Assembly (NCBI GenBank): GCA_020638955.1
Contig: JACKHO010000008.1
Coordinates: forward strand, 62,001 to 126,000
DNA from: Planctomycetaceae bacterium
GTDB lineage: Bacteria; Planctomycetota; Planctomycetia; Planctomycetales; Planctomycetaceae
Direction: 5' to 3'
Length of the DNA stretch: 64,000 bases
Positions 25,127 to 35,173 of the stretch are shown here, piece by piece. Position numbers and translations under genes: made by a program. The notes below the pieces were generated by a model, which was not told the origin of the DNA, did not search any database, and was given only the letters and a program-made list of their open reading frames with translations. Each line of letters begins with the position of its first letter. Position 1 is the stretch's first letter.

Positions 25127-25739
25127 TGGAAATGCATCCTCATCACTTGGAGGATGCTCGTTTTCACTGTTCAAAACACGCTCTTTCCGAGAAGGTGAGG
25201 TGGAGAACGGACGGGAGAAGGATGCTGTTGGCAAAATCAATACACTACAAACGACGGCCAACGCATGAAACTTCGCCTATTATTGTCCGTCCTGGAAACC
25301 GAGTCAACAATTTTACGCCCGCCACCCATCAATTGTCATTGACGGGAATATTTGATTTTGCCTGACTTCGCCGTGAACCTGGCGAGTCGATTACGTTGTC
25401 GCGTTTCACTTCCGTAGTCCCGTGCAATAACGTTGATTCTCCCTCCATTACGAGTGACGAATGCCCGCGACGCTGCTCCAACCGACCGAGATGGAACCGT
25501 AGCAACCGTCAGAATTCGCAATTCTGCGGGGACTTTGCACAAAATCTCAGCTCAATTTGTCGTAAGTTGAGCCAGTACTTGCGTCTCGTACGGCAGCGCG
25601 GTTTAATCTCATCAACGGCATCTTATCCTTGCACGACTTGGAGCACTCCTCGTTTGGGTAGTGGCTCCAAGGAAGTTGATCTGTTCTACGCCCCTTCATG
25701 GACGATGGGTTTTCAATCCCAAACCATTCGTGTCGCACA
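25127..25739. other. 613-base divergent intergenic region
   Basis: Between the ArsR gene (minus) and the giant fungalysin gene (plus). No gene is supported. Candidate promoters for both should be here; I could not identify a convincing ArsR operator palindrome. Confidence 0.35.
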
Positions 25740-28700
25740 ATGAGCAGCTTTATTCCAAAATCTCTTTCCAATCGTCTCCAGCAATATGTCAAGCAGTTTG
25801 GGCCGCTGAATCAGAAGAGATCAAAACGAAAAAGCCGGGGCTTTGAATCGCTGGAACAACGTATCATGCTTTCGTCGACGTCGGGAGCCGACGAACACGG
25901 ACACGAAGCGTTGTCGCCTGTGTACCTCCCTGCCATGGAATTCTCTTCGAATCCTGGGGGATTTCTGTCCGGCCCCAGCAGTGCCGATCCGTTGGACATT
26001 GCCATTGGTTATCTCCGAAGTCACGCCGGCGATTTCGGACTCACCAACCAGGACTTGACCCAGTTCATTGTCAGCGACATGTACGTCAGTTCGACAACGG
26101 GCATCACGAACATCTACCTGAGCCAAATGTATAACGGCCTGGAGGTCCTCAACGCCGACATCAACATCAGTGTCATGCCGGGTGGACAGGTACTCACTGC
26201 CGGTAGCAGCTTCGTCGGGGGTCTGGCTCTCAATGATTTCGCCAACCCAACCGTACCGCAGCCGTCGCTGACAGCCGTGGAAGCGCTTGGAATCTTCGGC
26301 GGAAACGCCGGAATCGACGTCAACGATGCTCCGTCTGTTGTGGAATATATTGGCGGCTGGGACCAATCAACACTCCTTACCGCCCCCGGTATTGCACGTG
26401 CCGACGTACCAGCCCGACTCGTCTATCTTCCCACCCCGACAGGCGTAGAGCTCTCCTGGAATTTGTGGGTGCAAACCATCGATGGTGCCCACTGGTACGA
26501 CGCCAGCGTGAGTGCCACAACTGGTGAGCTGGTAGGCGTTGCCGACTGGGCATCTCACGCGTCTTACAATGTATTTGCAGCGCCGAAAGAAAGTCCATTA
26601 GACGGTGGACGCACCGTTGAAGTCGATCCACACCTTGCCGCATCAAATGCATCACCGTTTGGATGGCATGACACGGACGGCGTTGCGGGTGCAGAATTTA
26701 CCGTAACGCGAGGTAACAATGTCAACGCTTACGCGGACAGAAACAATGACGACATACCTGACGCGGGTTCGCAACCCGATGGTGGCGCGGGGTTGGTGTT
26801 CGACAACCCGTTCAGCACGGCAGATCAACCGGTAGACTACCAGGACTTCGCCGTCACAAACCTCTTCTATTGGAACAATATCATTCACGACTGGCATTAC
26901 CAGTACGGTTTCGATGAGGCCTCTGGAAATTTCCAGGTCAATAACTACGGAAATGGTGGACTGGGTGGCGACGCTCTGGAGGCTCAAGCTCAGGACGGTG
27001 CAGACGTCGGCGACTCTAACAATGCAAACATGTTGACACCACCAGACGGCACGGCGCCGCGAATGCAAATGTACGAATTCACGTTAACCAGCCCACGACG
27101 TGACTCAGACCTCGACGCGGGCATCATCATTCACGAGTATGGCCACGGGGTGAGCAATCGCCTGACGGGCGGTCCCAGCAACTCCAGTGCACTGAATGCA
27201 CTTCAAAGCGGTGGTATGGGTGAAGGCTGGAGTGACCTGCATGCGCTAATTTTTACCCAAGTCGGAACTGACGCAGCCAATGACGCACGAGGCATGGGAA
27301 CGTATGTCCTTGGAGAACCTGCCAACGGGCCAGGTATCCGCACCTACCCCTACAGCTACGATATGTCGATCAATCCACATACGTATGGCGACTTCCAGGT
27401 TTCCTCCGAAGTCCACTATACCGGGGAAATCTGGGCCAGCACCTTGTGGGACCTCAACTGGGCGTTGATTGACGGGAACTCACTCGACCCGAACCTTCCT
27501 AATGCTGGTCTGGGCTTTGATTCCGACCTGCTCTATGGAACCGGTGGAAACAACCTTGCGATGCAGCTCATCATGGAAGGGATGAAACTGCAACCGGCCA
27601 ATCCGTCATTCCTCGATGCCCGCGACGCCATTCTCGCCGCCGATCAGGCGCTTACCGGTGGAGCCAACTATGTGACAATCTGGACAGTGTTCGCGCGTCG
27701 CGGTATGGGAGTCAGCGCGGACGACGGCGGCTCCGCAAATTCGTCTAATGTGACCGAAGCATTTGACTTGCCAGTGAGCCCTAAAGGATCCATCGAATTT
27801 GACCGCCCCGAGTACTACGTCGGTAACACAGTCAACATTTCAGTCGAGGATGCACACCTCATTGGTTTGGGCAGCCTGGTCGTCACTGTCACTTCGACAA
27901 ATGGAGACACTGAAAACGTCACACTCTTTGAAGTTGTAGGTCCTGGACAATTCCTGGGGTCAATCAACTCGCGGTCAGGCGCGGTGGCCGCCGATGGATT
28001 CATCAACGCAGCAATTGGAGACACTATCAGCGTTACCTACAACGACACCGATGATGGCACCGGCAATCCCGCAGTTGTTACTGCGACCGCCGATTTCGTC
28101 GATACCGATTCAATTTCAGGCCGCGTCTGGCGTGACGACAACCTCAACTCGCTTCGAGATGCTGGCGAACCCGGGCTGGCTGGCGTCACGATTTATCTCG
28201 ACTTGAACGACAACGGCATGCTCGACGGAGCAGAGCCGAGTACAGTTTCCATGACCGACGACCTCGGAACACCAGGCGTTGACGAGACCGGATACTATGA
28301 ATTCCTCAACCTCGCCGCTGGCAGGTACATCGTTCGAGAAATCCTGCCGGCAGGTTTCGATCTCACATTCCCCCGCGACTACAACATCATCGCCAATGGA
28401 GATTTTGAAACGGGCACCCTCGCAGGTTGGGACGTAGCGGCCACAACCGGAGGCTGGGTAGTAAATGACGGGACGTTCGATCCCGATGGAACTCGAGGCC
28501 CAATTCCAGCAATCGCCGGTAATTACGATGCCCTCAACTACCAGAGCGGTCCTGGACATCAAATACTCAGCCAGACATTTGTCGTTCCCCAAGGAATCAA
28601 TTCGGCGACGCTCAGCTGGTTTGAGCGTCTATTCAGCTATGCCAGCTTGTCCGATCCCGATCAGGAATACCGAGTCCAATTGTGGTCGGAAACGAACTCC

Positions 28701-31202
28701 GTCATTTCAACGATTTACTCAACGACCCCGGGCGACCCTGACTTCCAGCCTGGGCCCAACCTCAGGTTGTTTGACCTCACCTCGCGACTTCGGTCCTTGG
28801 CAGGACAGACCGTCAAACTCGTGTTTGACGCCAATCCAACTGTTTATTTCATGAATGTTTCGCTGGATAACATCCGGCTTGACTTGGACATCATGAGTGA
28901 TGGCTATTGGATCGCCAATGTCCTGGACGCGACAGCAATTGGAAATCTCGACTTCGGCAATGGTGTCCTGCCGACAATTGCACTCGCAAACACCGTAACA
29001 AGTCTGCCGGAAGATACTATCACGTCACCGCCCATTCGTGTGGCTGACTTGAACATCGCACCTCATGGTTCCACCACAGTTAACACAACGCTCACTGGTC
29101 CCGATGCAGCCCTGTTCATCGTCATTGGCAACCAACTCTTCCTGCGGGACGGCGTCGCACTCGACCACGAAACCAAGCCACAGCTCGAGGTCACTATTCA
29201 AATTGACGACCCCACCCGCGGCGTGACCCCAGACGATGAAGTAACACTCATCATTGACATCACCGACGTAAACGACACCCCCGTTGTTCTTCCGAACACA
29301 TTTACTATTCCAGAGCACACCGCAGACCTCACGGTCATCGGTTCAATTCTTTCCTCCGACGAAGATGTGCCAGCCCAATTGCTCTCCTATTCGATCACCG
29401 GTGGAAACACGGGGAATGCCTTCGGTATCAACCCGACTACTGGTGAACTGTTTGTGAATGACAGTACAGCCGTCGATTTCGAAACAGTCGGCTCGTTTAG
29501 TCTGACGATTTCAGTGGTAGACGACGGTTCTCCAAACAGGACAGGCAGCGCAACGGTCACCGTAAACCTGACGGACGCAAACGACGCTCCCATTGTCGAC
29601 GACGCCACATTCTTCCTGGACGAATACAGCCCTGTTGGCACTTTTGTCGCTGCTTTGCCAATCACCGACGTCGACGCCGGGGCCATGCTGACGTACTCCA
29701 TTCTCAGTGGTAATACAGGCGGTGCTTTCGAAATCGACAGTAACGGCAACCTCGTCATTGCCAACGCCGCCCCACTTGTATTTGTCACGAATCCGGTGTT
29801 TACGCTCGTTGTGGAAGCAGTCGACAACGGCAGCCCCGCTCTGTCCAACACTGGTACAATTACCGTCAACCTGAACGACGTCAACGACCCACCCATTGTC
29901 AACGCAGCCTCATTCACCATTGATGAACAGGCGCCGACAGGCACGGCAGTCGGTACGGCAACCGGTAGCGACGCTGACGGCACCATCGATAGCTGGGCCA
30001 TTATTGGCGGCAACGTCGGCAACGCCTTCGCCATCGACAACAGTGGCAACATTACGGTCAACAACAGCACAGCCGTCAACTACGAAGTTACCCCGGTCTT
30101 CTATCTGACGATTGAAGCCACGGACAACGAGGGACGGCCTGGGACAAACACCGTTGAGGTATACCTCAACGACATCTACGAACAAGACCTCATCATTTTC
30201 GACAAGCGAACCCGTCGCTGGATCTTCGGTGATTCCGACGGTGCCAAGTTCTCGCAAGTCACCGGCGCCCAATGGCTGCTCTATGAAGATCTCGATACCG
30301 TCGAGTTTGTTGAAGGCGACTTCAACGGTGATGGCATCGGCGATGTCGCAGGTCTGACGTCATCCGGCGTCTGGCTGGTGGGACTTATCAACGGCACAGC
30401 GGTCGAGTCAGCTGTCTGGGGCCTGTGGCCCGCTGGTACAACCTGGAACCATGTCACCGCGGGTGATGTCGATGGTGACGGCAAAGCGGACATCGTCGGA
30501 CAGGCAGCCAATGGTGAATGGTGGGTTGCCATTTCCGATGGAGCCTCCTTCGAGACTCGTACACTCGGCACACTTCCAACTCTTGCCTGGACGCAACATC
30601 TCTTCGGAGATTTTGACGGAAACGGTCGACTCGATTTGGCCAGTTTCAATCAACAAGGTGCCTGGTGGGTCACGGCAAACATTGGTTCGAGCTTTACCTC
30701 CAGCCGTTGGGTCCGCGTGGCCGATCAGGCAACTGCAGGCTGGATGAACTTCCTCGTCGGCGACTTCAACGGCGACGGCAAAGATGACATCACCGCGCAG
30801 CAGGCAACCGGCCAGTGGTGGAAATTCCTGGGAACAACGGACCACTTTGTCGTGGAATACGGTAATCGTTGGGCGACCATTTTCAGCGACTTCCACGTCG
30901 CCGACTTCAACGGCGACGGACGCGATGACTTCGCCGCCCGCACCACCGGAAACAGCTGGTGGATCAACGAAGCCACACTGACCGGACGGTTCTTCGCCCG
31001 CAGTGCAGGAGGAAGTTGGTCCTCGGCAGAAACCTGGACGTCTGTCGTCGGTGATTTCAATGGCGATGGAAAAGCTGACATCGCCGGCATTACCGCCTCT
31101 GCAGGAACGTGGTTCGTCCAACTCTCAGACGGGGCACTGTTCAGGACACGGTACTTCGGCCAGTGGCTGCTGAACGACACCATCTTCGCAACAGAAGTCT
31201 AA
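25740..31202 (+). CDS. giant surface protein: fungalysin (M36) peptidase with cadherin and FG-GAP-like repeats
   Basis: 1820 residues from the ATG at 25740 (an ATG at 25698 adds 14). No classical signal peptide; instead an N-terminal 'RGFESLEQRIMLSS' box that many large planctomycete surface proteins carry. Residues about 50-230 resemble an M36 propeptide. The peptidase domain has the zinc motif His465-Glu-Tyr-Gly-His469 and the third ligand Glu495 in 'GMGEGWSD', matching the spacing of fungalysin. Then follow a prealbumin/SdrD-like segment (about 815-900), three or more cadherin-like repeats with 'DVND.P' linkers (about 1190-1480), and C-terminal repeats built on 'GDFNGDG' (FG-GAP/VCBS type, about 1500-1820). 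It is probably an adhesive, calcium-dependent extracellular protease. Confidence 0.92.
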   Translation: MSSFIPKSLSNRLQQYVKQFGPLNQKRSKRKSRGFESLEQRIMLSSTSGADEHGHEALSPVYLPAMEFSSNPGGFLSGPSSADPLDIAIGYLRSHAGDFGLTNQDLTQFIVSDMYVSSTTGITNIYLSQMYNGLEVLNADINISVMPGGQVLTAGSSFVGGLALNDFANPTVPQPSLTAVEALGIFGGNAGIDVNDAPSVVEYIGGWDQSTLLTAPGIARADVPARLVYLPTPTGVELSWNLWVQTIDGAHWYDASVSATTGELVGVADWASHASYNVFAAPKESPLDGGRTVEVDPHLAASNASPFGWHDTDGVAGAEFTVTRGNNVNAYADRNNDDIPDAGSQPDGGAGLVFDNPFSTADQPVDYQDFAVTNLFYWNNIIHDWHYQYGFDEASGNFQVNNYGNGGLGGDALEAQAQDGADVGDSNNANMLTPPDGTAPRMQMYEFTLTSPRRDSDLDAGIIIHEYGHGVSNRLTGGPSNSSALNALQSGGMGEGWSDLHALIFTQVGTDAANDARGMGTYVLGEPANGPGIRTYPYSYDMSINPHTYGDFQVSSEVHYTGEIWASTLWDLNWALIDGNSLDPNLPNAGLGFDSDLLYGTGGNNLAMQLIMEGMKLQPANPSFLDARDAILAADQALTGGANYVTIWTVFARRGMGVSADDGGSANSSNVTEAFDLPVSPKGSIEFDRPEYYVGNTVNISVEDAHLIGLGSLVVTVTSTNGDTENVTLFEVVGPGQFLGSINSRSGAVAADGFINAAIGDTISVTYNDTDDGTGNPAVVTATADFVDTDSISGRVWRDDNLNSLRDAGEPGLAGVTIYLDLNDNGMLDGAEPSTVSMTDDLGTPGVDETGYYEFLNLAAGRYIVREILPAGFDLTFPRDYNIIANGDFETGTLAGWDVAATTGGWVVNDGTFDPDGTRGPIPAIAGNYDALNYQSGPGHQILSQTFVVPQGINSATLSWFERLFSYASLSDPDQEYRVQLWSETNSVISTIYSTTPGDPDFQPGPNLRLFDLTSRLRSLAGQTVKLVFDANPTVYFMNVSLDNIRLDLDIMSDGYWIANVLDATAIGNLDFGNGVLPTIALANTVTSLPEDTITSPPIRVADLNIAPHGSTTVNTTLTGPDAALFIVIGNQLFLRDGVALDHETKPQLEVTIQIDDPTRGVTPDDEVTLIIDITDVNDTPVVLPNTFTIPEHTADLTVIGSILSSDEDVPAQLLSYSITGGNTGNAFGINPTTGELFVNDSTAVDFETVGSFSLTISVVDDGSPNRTGSATVTVNLTDANDAPIVDDATFFLDEYSPVGTFVAALPITDVDAGAMLTYSILSGNTGGAFEIDSNGNLVIANAAPLVFVTNPVFTLVVEAVDNGSPALSNTGTITVNLNDVNDPPIVNAASFTIDEQAPTGTAVGTATGSDADGTIDSWAIIGGNVGNAFAIDNSGNITVNNSTAVNYEVTPVFYLTIEATDNEGRPGTNTVEVYLNDIYEQDLIIFDKRTRRWIFGDSDGAKFSQVTGAQWLLYEDLDTVEFVEGDFNGDGIGDVAGLTSSGVWLVGLINGTAVESAVWGLWPAGTTWNHVTAGDVDGDGKADIVGQAANGEWWVAISDGASFETRTLGTLPTLAWTQHLFGDFDGNGRLDLASFNQQGAWWVTANIGSSFTSSRWVRVADQATAGWMNFLVGDFNGDGKDDITAQQATGQWWKFLGTTDHFVVEYGNRWATIFSDFHVADFNGDGRDDFAARTTGNSWWINEATLTGRFFARSAGGSWSSAETWTSVVGDFNGDGKADIAGITASAGTWFVQLSDGALFRTRYFGQWLLNDTIFATEV

Positions 31203-31228
31203 TTCCTGCGTCCCATCTAAGGACTCTC

Positions 31229-31271
31229 GCAGCCTGCAGGCGACACCGGTCACCTTCAGGCTGCTTTTCTT
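31229..31271 (+). terminator. terminator after the fungalysin gene
   Basis: 8-bp stem GCAGCCTG (31229-31236) / CAGGCTGC (31257-31264) followed by TTTTCTT. It overlaps the 3' end of the convergent monooxygenase gene. Confidence 0.7.
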
Positions 31272-32767
31272 GAACTCTCAACCACTTCACTTGCGGCGAC
31301 CGCCGAGGAATAAAGGGCGGGATTAAAGCTTCGAGTGCGCCACCAATACTCCAGCGTGAAGCCTGGCCAAATCGTCGAATTGCGGCCTTGGGCGTCTAAG
31401 TACCACGAGTGACAACTGCCGCCCGCCCATGTCGTCGATGTGGACCGCCGCTGGATTTCTGCCGTGAATTCGCTGCACGCCTCAGGGGTCACCTGCATGA
31501 CGTCGGTGCCATTGGTTTTCATCCACTGCATGGCAGACAGGGCGTAACGAACCTGTGCCTCCAGCATGAACACGAGCGACGTATGACCAATCCCGGTATT
31601 CGGTCCCGCCAAAAGAAACATGTTCGGAAAATTCGGCACTGAGATCCCCAGATAAGCCGCCGCCCCGTCGCTCCAGGTCTCCGCTAGTGTTTCTCCTTTT
31701 GCCCCGACAACGGAACTCCAGAAGGGATGATCAGCCACACGAAAGCCCGTCGCCAGGACCAATGCATCCAACTGATGGTGCCGACCGTCGGCTGTTTGCA
31801 CGCCGTCTCGGGTCACTCGCTGAATTGAGTCGGTGACCAGTTCAACATTCGGCTGCTGCATGGCGGGATAGAAGTCGTTCGACAACAGAATCCGCTTGCA
31901 CCCAATTCGGTACTGAGGCCGCAGCCGGGCCCGCAGAGCGACATCCTTAACTTGCTTATGCAAATGACGCCGTGCCCAGCGTTCCACCCACTTGGCCCAC
32001 ATGGGGGAGTACACGAGCGGAGGAACCAGAAACTCGCGTTCCCAGTATTGTCGCCAGCGACTCAGCCGCTGCAGTAGCGGAACAGTCCGGTACAGCGTCT
32101 TCGTCCAGTCAGAGATTTCCTTATCGTACCGAGGCACAATCCAGGCCGGTGTCCGCTGAAACACCGACATTTGCTTCGCCAGGGGCTGCAATGCGGGAAC
32201 AATTTGAATGGCGCTCGCGCCTGTGCCAATGACGCCGACTCGTTTTCCGGAAAACTCAACCGCATGGTCCCAGCGGGCTGAGTGCAGCACCTCCCCACCA
32301 AACTCATCCAAGCCTTCGATGTCGGGATACGCCGGTGCCGACATTGCACCATGAGCCAGAATGAGAAAGCGGGCTTGGACCAGGCCCCGGTTGGTGTCAA
32401 TTCGCCACCGACTACTGGCAGCATCCCAGCGGGCTTCCTGGACACTGCAACCAAAGCGAATTTTCGGCAGCAAGTCGCGGTTCTCGGCGACACTATGCAA
32501 ATACTGCTGAATTTCTGATTGAGGCGAATATGTTCGCGACCAGTCCGGATTTGGTGCGAACGAAAACGAGTACAAGTCAGACTGCACGTCACACTGACAA
32601 CCGGGATACGAGTTTTCGTACCACGTTCCGCCCACCTTCTGGTTCCGTTCGAGAATAACGAAGTCGTCAATCCCGCGCTGCCGCAACATGGCCCCCGCCC
32701 CGAGACCACCAAAGCCAGCCCCGATAATGGCAACTTCAACCACCTGTCCTGCAATCGACTCTTGCAT
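31256..32767 (-). CDS. flavin-dependent Baeyer-Villiger-type monooxygenase
   Basis: 503 residues from the ATG at 32767, chosen because GGGAGGG lies about eight bases before it; the frame reaches 32800 with a GTG. FAD-binding 'IIGAGFGGLGAG' at residues 15-26 and NADPH-binding 'GVIGTGASAIQ' about 190. Between them is 'FGGEVLHSARWD', which fits the BVMO fingerprint FxGxxxHxxxW(P/D) exactly. The enzyme inserts an oxygen next to a ketone (or N-/S-oxidises) using NADPH and O2; the natural substrate is unknown. It diverges from no clear partner, and the next gene on the same strand is a membrane protein. Confidence 0.93.
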   Translation of the reverse strand: MQESIAGQVVEVAIIGAGFGGLGAGAMLRQRGIDDFVILERNQKVGGTWYENSYPGCQCDVQSDLYSFSFAPNPDWSRTYSPQSEIQQYLHSVAENRDLLPKIRFGCSVQEARWDAASSRWRIDTNRGLVQARFLILAHGAMSAPAYPDIEGLDEFGGEVLHSARWDHAVEFSGKRVGVIGTGASAIQIVPALQPLAKQMSVFQRTPAWIVPRYDKEISDWTKTLYRTVPLLQRLSRWRQYWEREFLVPPLVYSPMWAKWVERWARRHLHKQVKDVALRARLRPQYRIGCKRILLSNDFYPAMQQPNVELVTDSIQRVTRDGVQTADGRHHQLDALVLATGFRVADHPFWSSVVGAKGETLAETWSDGAAAYLGISVPNFPNMFLLAGPNTGIGHTSLVFMLEAQVRYALSAMQWMKTNGTDVMQVTPEACSEFTAEIQRRSTSTTWAGGSCHSWYLDAQGRNSTIWPGFTLEYWWRTRSFNPALYSSAVAASEVVESSRKAA

Positions 32768-32871
32768 GTCCAAATCCCTCCCTGCGTACTGCTGCGACAC
32801 AGGTCGCAGAATCTCGAAATGATAGAGAGAACCGGCAAATTGACGCAGCGCGAGAATCGACGCCCATCAAA

Positions 32872-34062
32872 CTAAGTCGCCGGGGGACCTTCCATCGCGA
32901 CTTCCGAAGAGGCACCCGCGTCCTGCGTCTCTTCACGGGCGGCCCCAATGTCATGCAGGCTCAATCCCGTTCTGCTGAAGAGCACCAGTCCCAGAATGGT
33001 AACGGGAATGTAGCCGGACAAATGGAAGTAGACCGACGCAGCAAACACGGCGTCGTTGTCGTAGTTCATTCCAGCCAAAACGGCGGCAAAACACCCCTGA
33101 ATCACGCCGAAATAGCCGGGCGAGGCGGGCACGGATACACCGAGCGCCACAACCCCCATGAGCACGAACGCCACGACGGGAGAAGGGTGAATTCCAAATG
33201 CCCACAGGGATATGAGCATCACGGCCCCGTTCAGCACCCATTTCACCATCGAAATGAGCAGGATGGCAGCCAGCAGACGTGGCCTTCTAATCGAGGCCAT
33301 CCCGACAGCGCCGTTTTCCAGCATCCGACAGACCTTGTCACGTAGTCCGTGTGGAATGAACGACATGCGGGCCAGAATGCGTTCAACGAAATCCACAAGT
33401 GGTCGCGTCCAGAAAACGTAGACGACACCAAATAGAGCAATGGCACCAATTCCCGCGCCGAACAAAATGGCCAGTCGCTTCGTTTCCTCCGGCATGGGCA
33501 TGAAAACCAATCCAATGCCGAGGTAAACGAAAATCGCCACCACGTCGAACACTCGCTCCAGAAAAATACTGGAAACTGCCATGGTCATGGGCTGTTTCTG
33601 TTGCTGGGCAAACACGAAACAACGGACAAATTCTCCCATCCGGGCGGGGAGCACATTGTTGAAAGCGAAACCAATCATGGTGGGACCAAACAGGTCCCGC
33701 ATGGGAGCAAAGTCCTGCACCGGCAACAGCAACAATCGCCAGCGCCACGATTTCAGCCAATAGAAGACGTAAAGCAGAAACAGAATGAGCGGCAACAGAC
33801 TGTAGTCAGCCGTTCGAAACTCTTCACCGAGGTTCGTCAGTCCATCCTTTTCCGCGAGAATGGGCCGCATCGCGAGCCACATGCAGACGACGGAAACAAC
33901 AATCCCGAAGAAGAACATGAACCAGCGGGATCGCAGTATCTTCATCGCCGTTGTTGCGATGAGTTTTATAATGGGAGACTGCAAAACCTTCTTGCCGAAT
34001 CCGACGAGACTACTGCCTATCCCCAACAGGAATTTCACAGGTCGGGATCGCAGAATCTTCAT
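32872..34062 (-). CDS. flippase-like membrane protein (LPG synthase TM domain family, UPF0104)
   Basis: 396 residues, starting at the ATG at 34062. Eight or more hydrophobic helices. The 'SWRWRLLLLPVQDFAPMRDLFGPTMIGFAFNNVLPARMGEFVR' segment is the diagnostic block of the lysylphosphatidylglycerol synthetase TM / UPF0104 family, which includes lipid flippase-like proteins. The family's usual cytoplasmic helix pattern 'VSVPASPGYFGVIQGCF' follows. Unusual: the first 39 residues duplicate the next start, 'MKILRSR' at residues 1-7 and again at 40-46, reflected by a 22-base direct repeat (33926-33947 and 34043-34064). Translation could start at either ATG. It is 51 bases from the LDH-type gene downstream of its start. 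Confidence 0.88.
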   Translation of the reverse strand: MKILRSRPVKFLLGIGSSLVGFGKKVLQSPIIKLIATTAMKILRSRWFMFFFGIVVSVVCMWLAMRPILAEKDGLTNLGEEFRTADYSLLPLILFLLYVFYWLKSWRWRLLLLPVQDFAPMRDLFGPTMIGFAFNNVLPARMGEFVRCFVFAQQQKQPMTMAVSSIFLERVFDVVAIFVYLGIGLVFMPMPEETKRLAILFGAGIGAIALFGVVYVFWTRPLVDFVERILARMSFIPHGLRDKVCRMLENGAVGMASIRRPRLLAAILLISMVKWVLNGAVMLISLWAFGIHPSPVVAFVLMGVVALGVSVPASPGYFGVIQGCFAAVLAGMNYDNDAVFAASVYFHLSGYIPVTILGLVLFSRTGLSLHDIGAAREETQDAGASSEVAMEGPPAT

Positions 34063-34113
34063 CGATGAATGGCAGACAATGGGAACAACTGAAATGCATC
34101 AGGAACTTGGCAA

Positions 34114-35043
34114 TTAAGAACCAAGAACCTTACCAATTGTCTCGCGTAGGACGTGTCCTGAACGCTGCAATCCCGTCAGTTCCTTCGGCCACAATTCGAT
34201 TTCAATGTGCGAGAGCGCCCCGCCACGTCCAACTACGGTTGGAACACTAATCGCCACGTCGGACAGGCCATATGCACCATTCTGCAGTGACGAAACAGGC
34301 AGAATGCGACGTTGATCCAGTGCGATGGAGTGAATGACGTCTGCAATCGAAGCACCGACGGCGAACCCGGCACCGCCCTTCTTCTTGATGACTTCAGCAC
34401 CCGAACCACGTGTTTTCTTTTCAATGTCTGCGATGAGTTGAGCACTCACACCGGGGTACTTCTCCAACGGCAGACCTGCAATTTGAGCGTGCGACCAAAT
34501 GGGGACCATGCTGTCGCCGTGTTCACCGAAAATGGTCACCTGGACCTGGCTTGGGCAGACATCAATTCCCTGTGCCAGCATGCTTCGCAAACGTGTGGTG
34601 TCGAGAACTGTTCCCAGCCCAATAACCTGCTGCGGCGGGAGGTTCAATTCGCGAACGGCCAAATACGTCAGCACGTCAACCGGATTCGACACCACGAATA
34701 CGATAGCGTCTTTCTTCAATCCTGCCTGTTTGACGTCCGCCAGAATGTTCCTGAAGAGCGCCACGTTTCGGTTGATGAGGTCGAGCCGACTTTCATCTGG
34801 TTTACGACGCAAACCGGCGGTAATGCACACGACGTCAGCATCAGCGACTGTCGACGTGGGTGCTGCATAGATTTTCTGGTCGGAAATAAGGCTCGCACCG
34901 TGCAACAGGTCGAGTGCCTGACCTTCAGCCACGTCTGGATTGACGTCGATCAGGGCAATTTCACGGACAATTCCACCGAACTGCAATGCCGACGCCGCAC
35001 ACGAGCCGACCAGTCCACCACCACCAATAATTGCAGTTTTCAT
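34114..35043 (-). CDS. lactate/malate dehydrogenase family protein (malate-type Arg at the specificity site)
   Basis: 309 residues. NAD site 'IIGGGGLVGSCAASAL' (a Gly-rich variant of GxGxxG) with 'LIDVN' at the end of strand two, indicating NAD rather than NADP. Catalytic Asp148, Arg151 and His175 ('IFGEHGDS') are in place. The specificity loop reads 'ITAGLRRKPDESR': the residue that is Gln102 in lactate dehydrogenase is Arg80 here, the malate choice, although the rest looks lactate-like. So it likely oxidises malate, but this is a prediction. It lies between the membrane protein gene and a terminator at 35086. Confidence 0.92.
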   Translation of the reverse strand: MKTAIIGGGGLVGSCAASALQFGGIVREIALIDVNPDVAEGQALDLLHGASLISDQKIYAAPTSTVADADVVCITAGLRRKPDESRLDLINRNVALFRNILADVKQAGLKKDAIVFVVSNPVDVLTYLAVRELNLPPQQVIGLGTVLDTTRLRSMLAQGIDVCPSQVQVTIFGEHGDSMVPIWSHAQIAGLPLEKYPGVSAQLIADIEKKTRGSGAEVIKKKGGAGFAVGASIADVIHSIALDQRRILPVSSLQNGAYGLSDVAISVPTVVGRGGALSHIEIELWPKELTGLQRSGHVLRETIGKVLGS

Positions 35044-35078
35044 CTGATAATTCGGTTCTGTTTAACCAGGATCACCAA

Positions 35079-35128
35079 TAAATAAATGCTCCGCCTCGGA
35101 GGACGAAAGCGTCTCACGAGGGGAGCAT
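35079..35128 (-). terminator. terminator after the second oxidoreductase gene
   Basis: Stem ATGCTCC-CCTCG (35086-35092, 35094-35098) with CGAGG-GGAGCAT (35117-35128), one-base bulge, followed on the minus strand by an A/T-rich tail TTTATTTATT. Confidence 0.75.
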
Positions 35129-35173
35129 AGGTTGAGACAATGAGGCAATGCTACCTCAGTTGGCGAGAATCCC

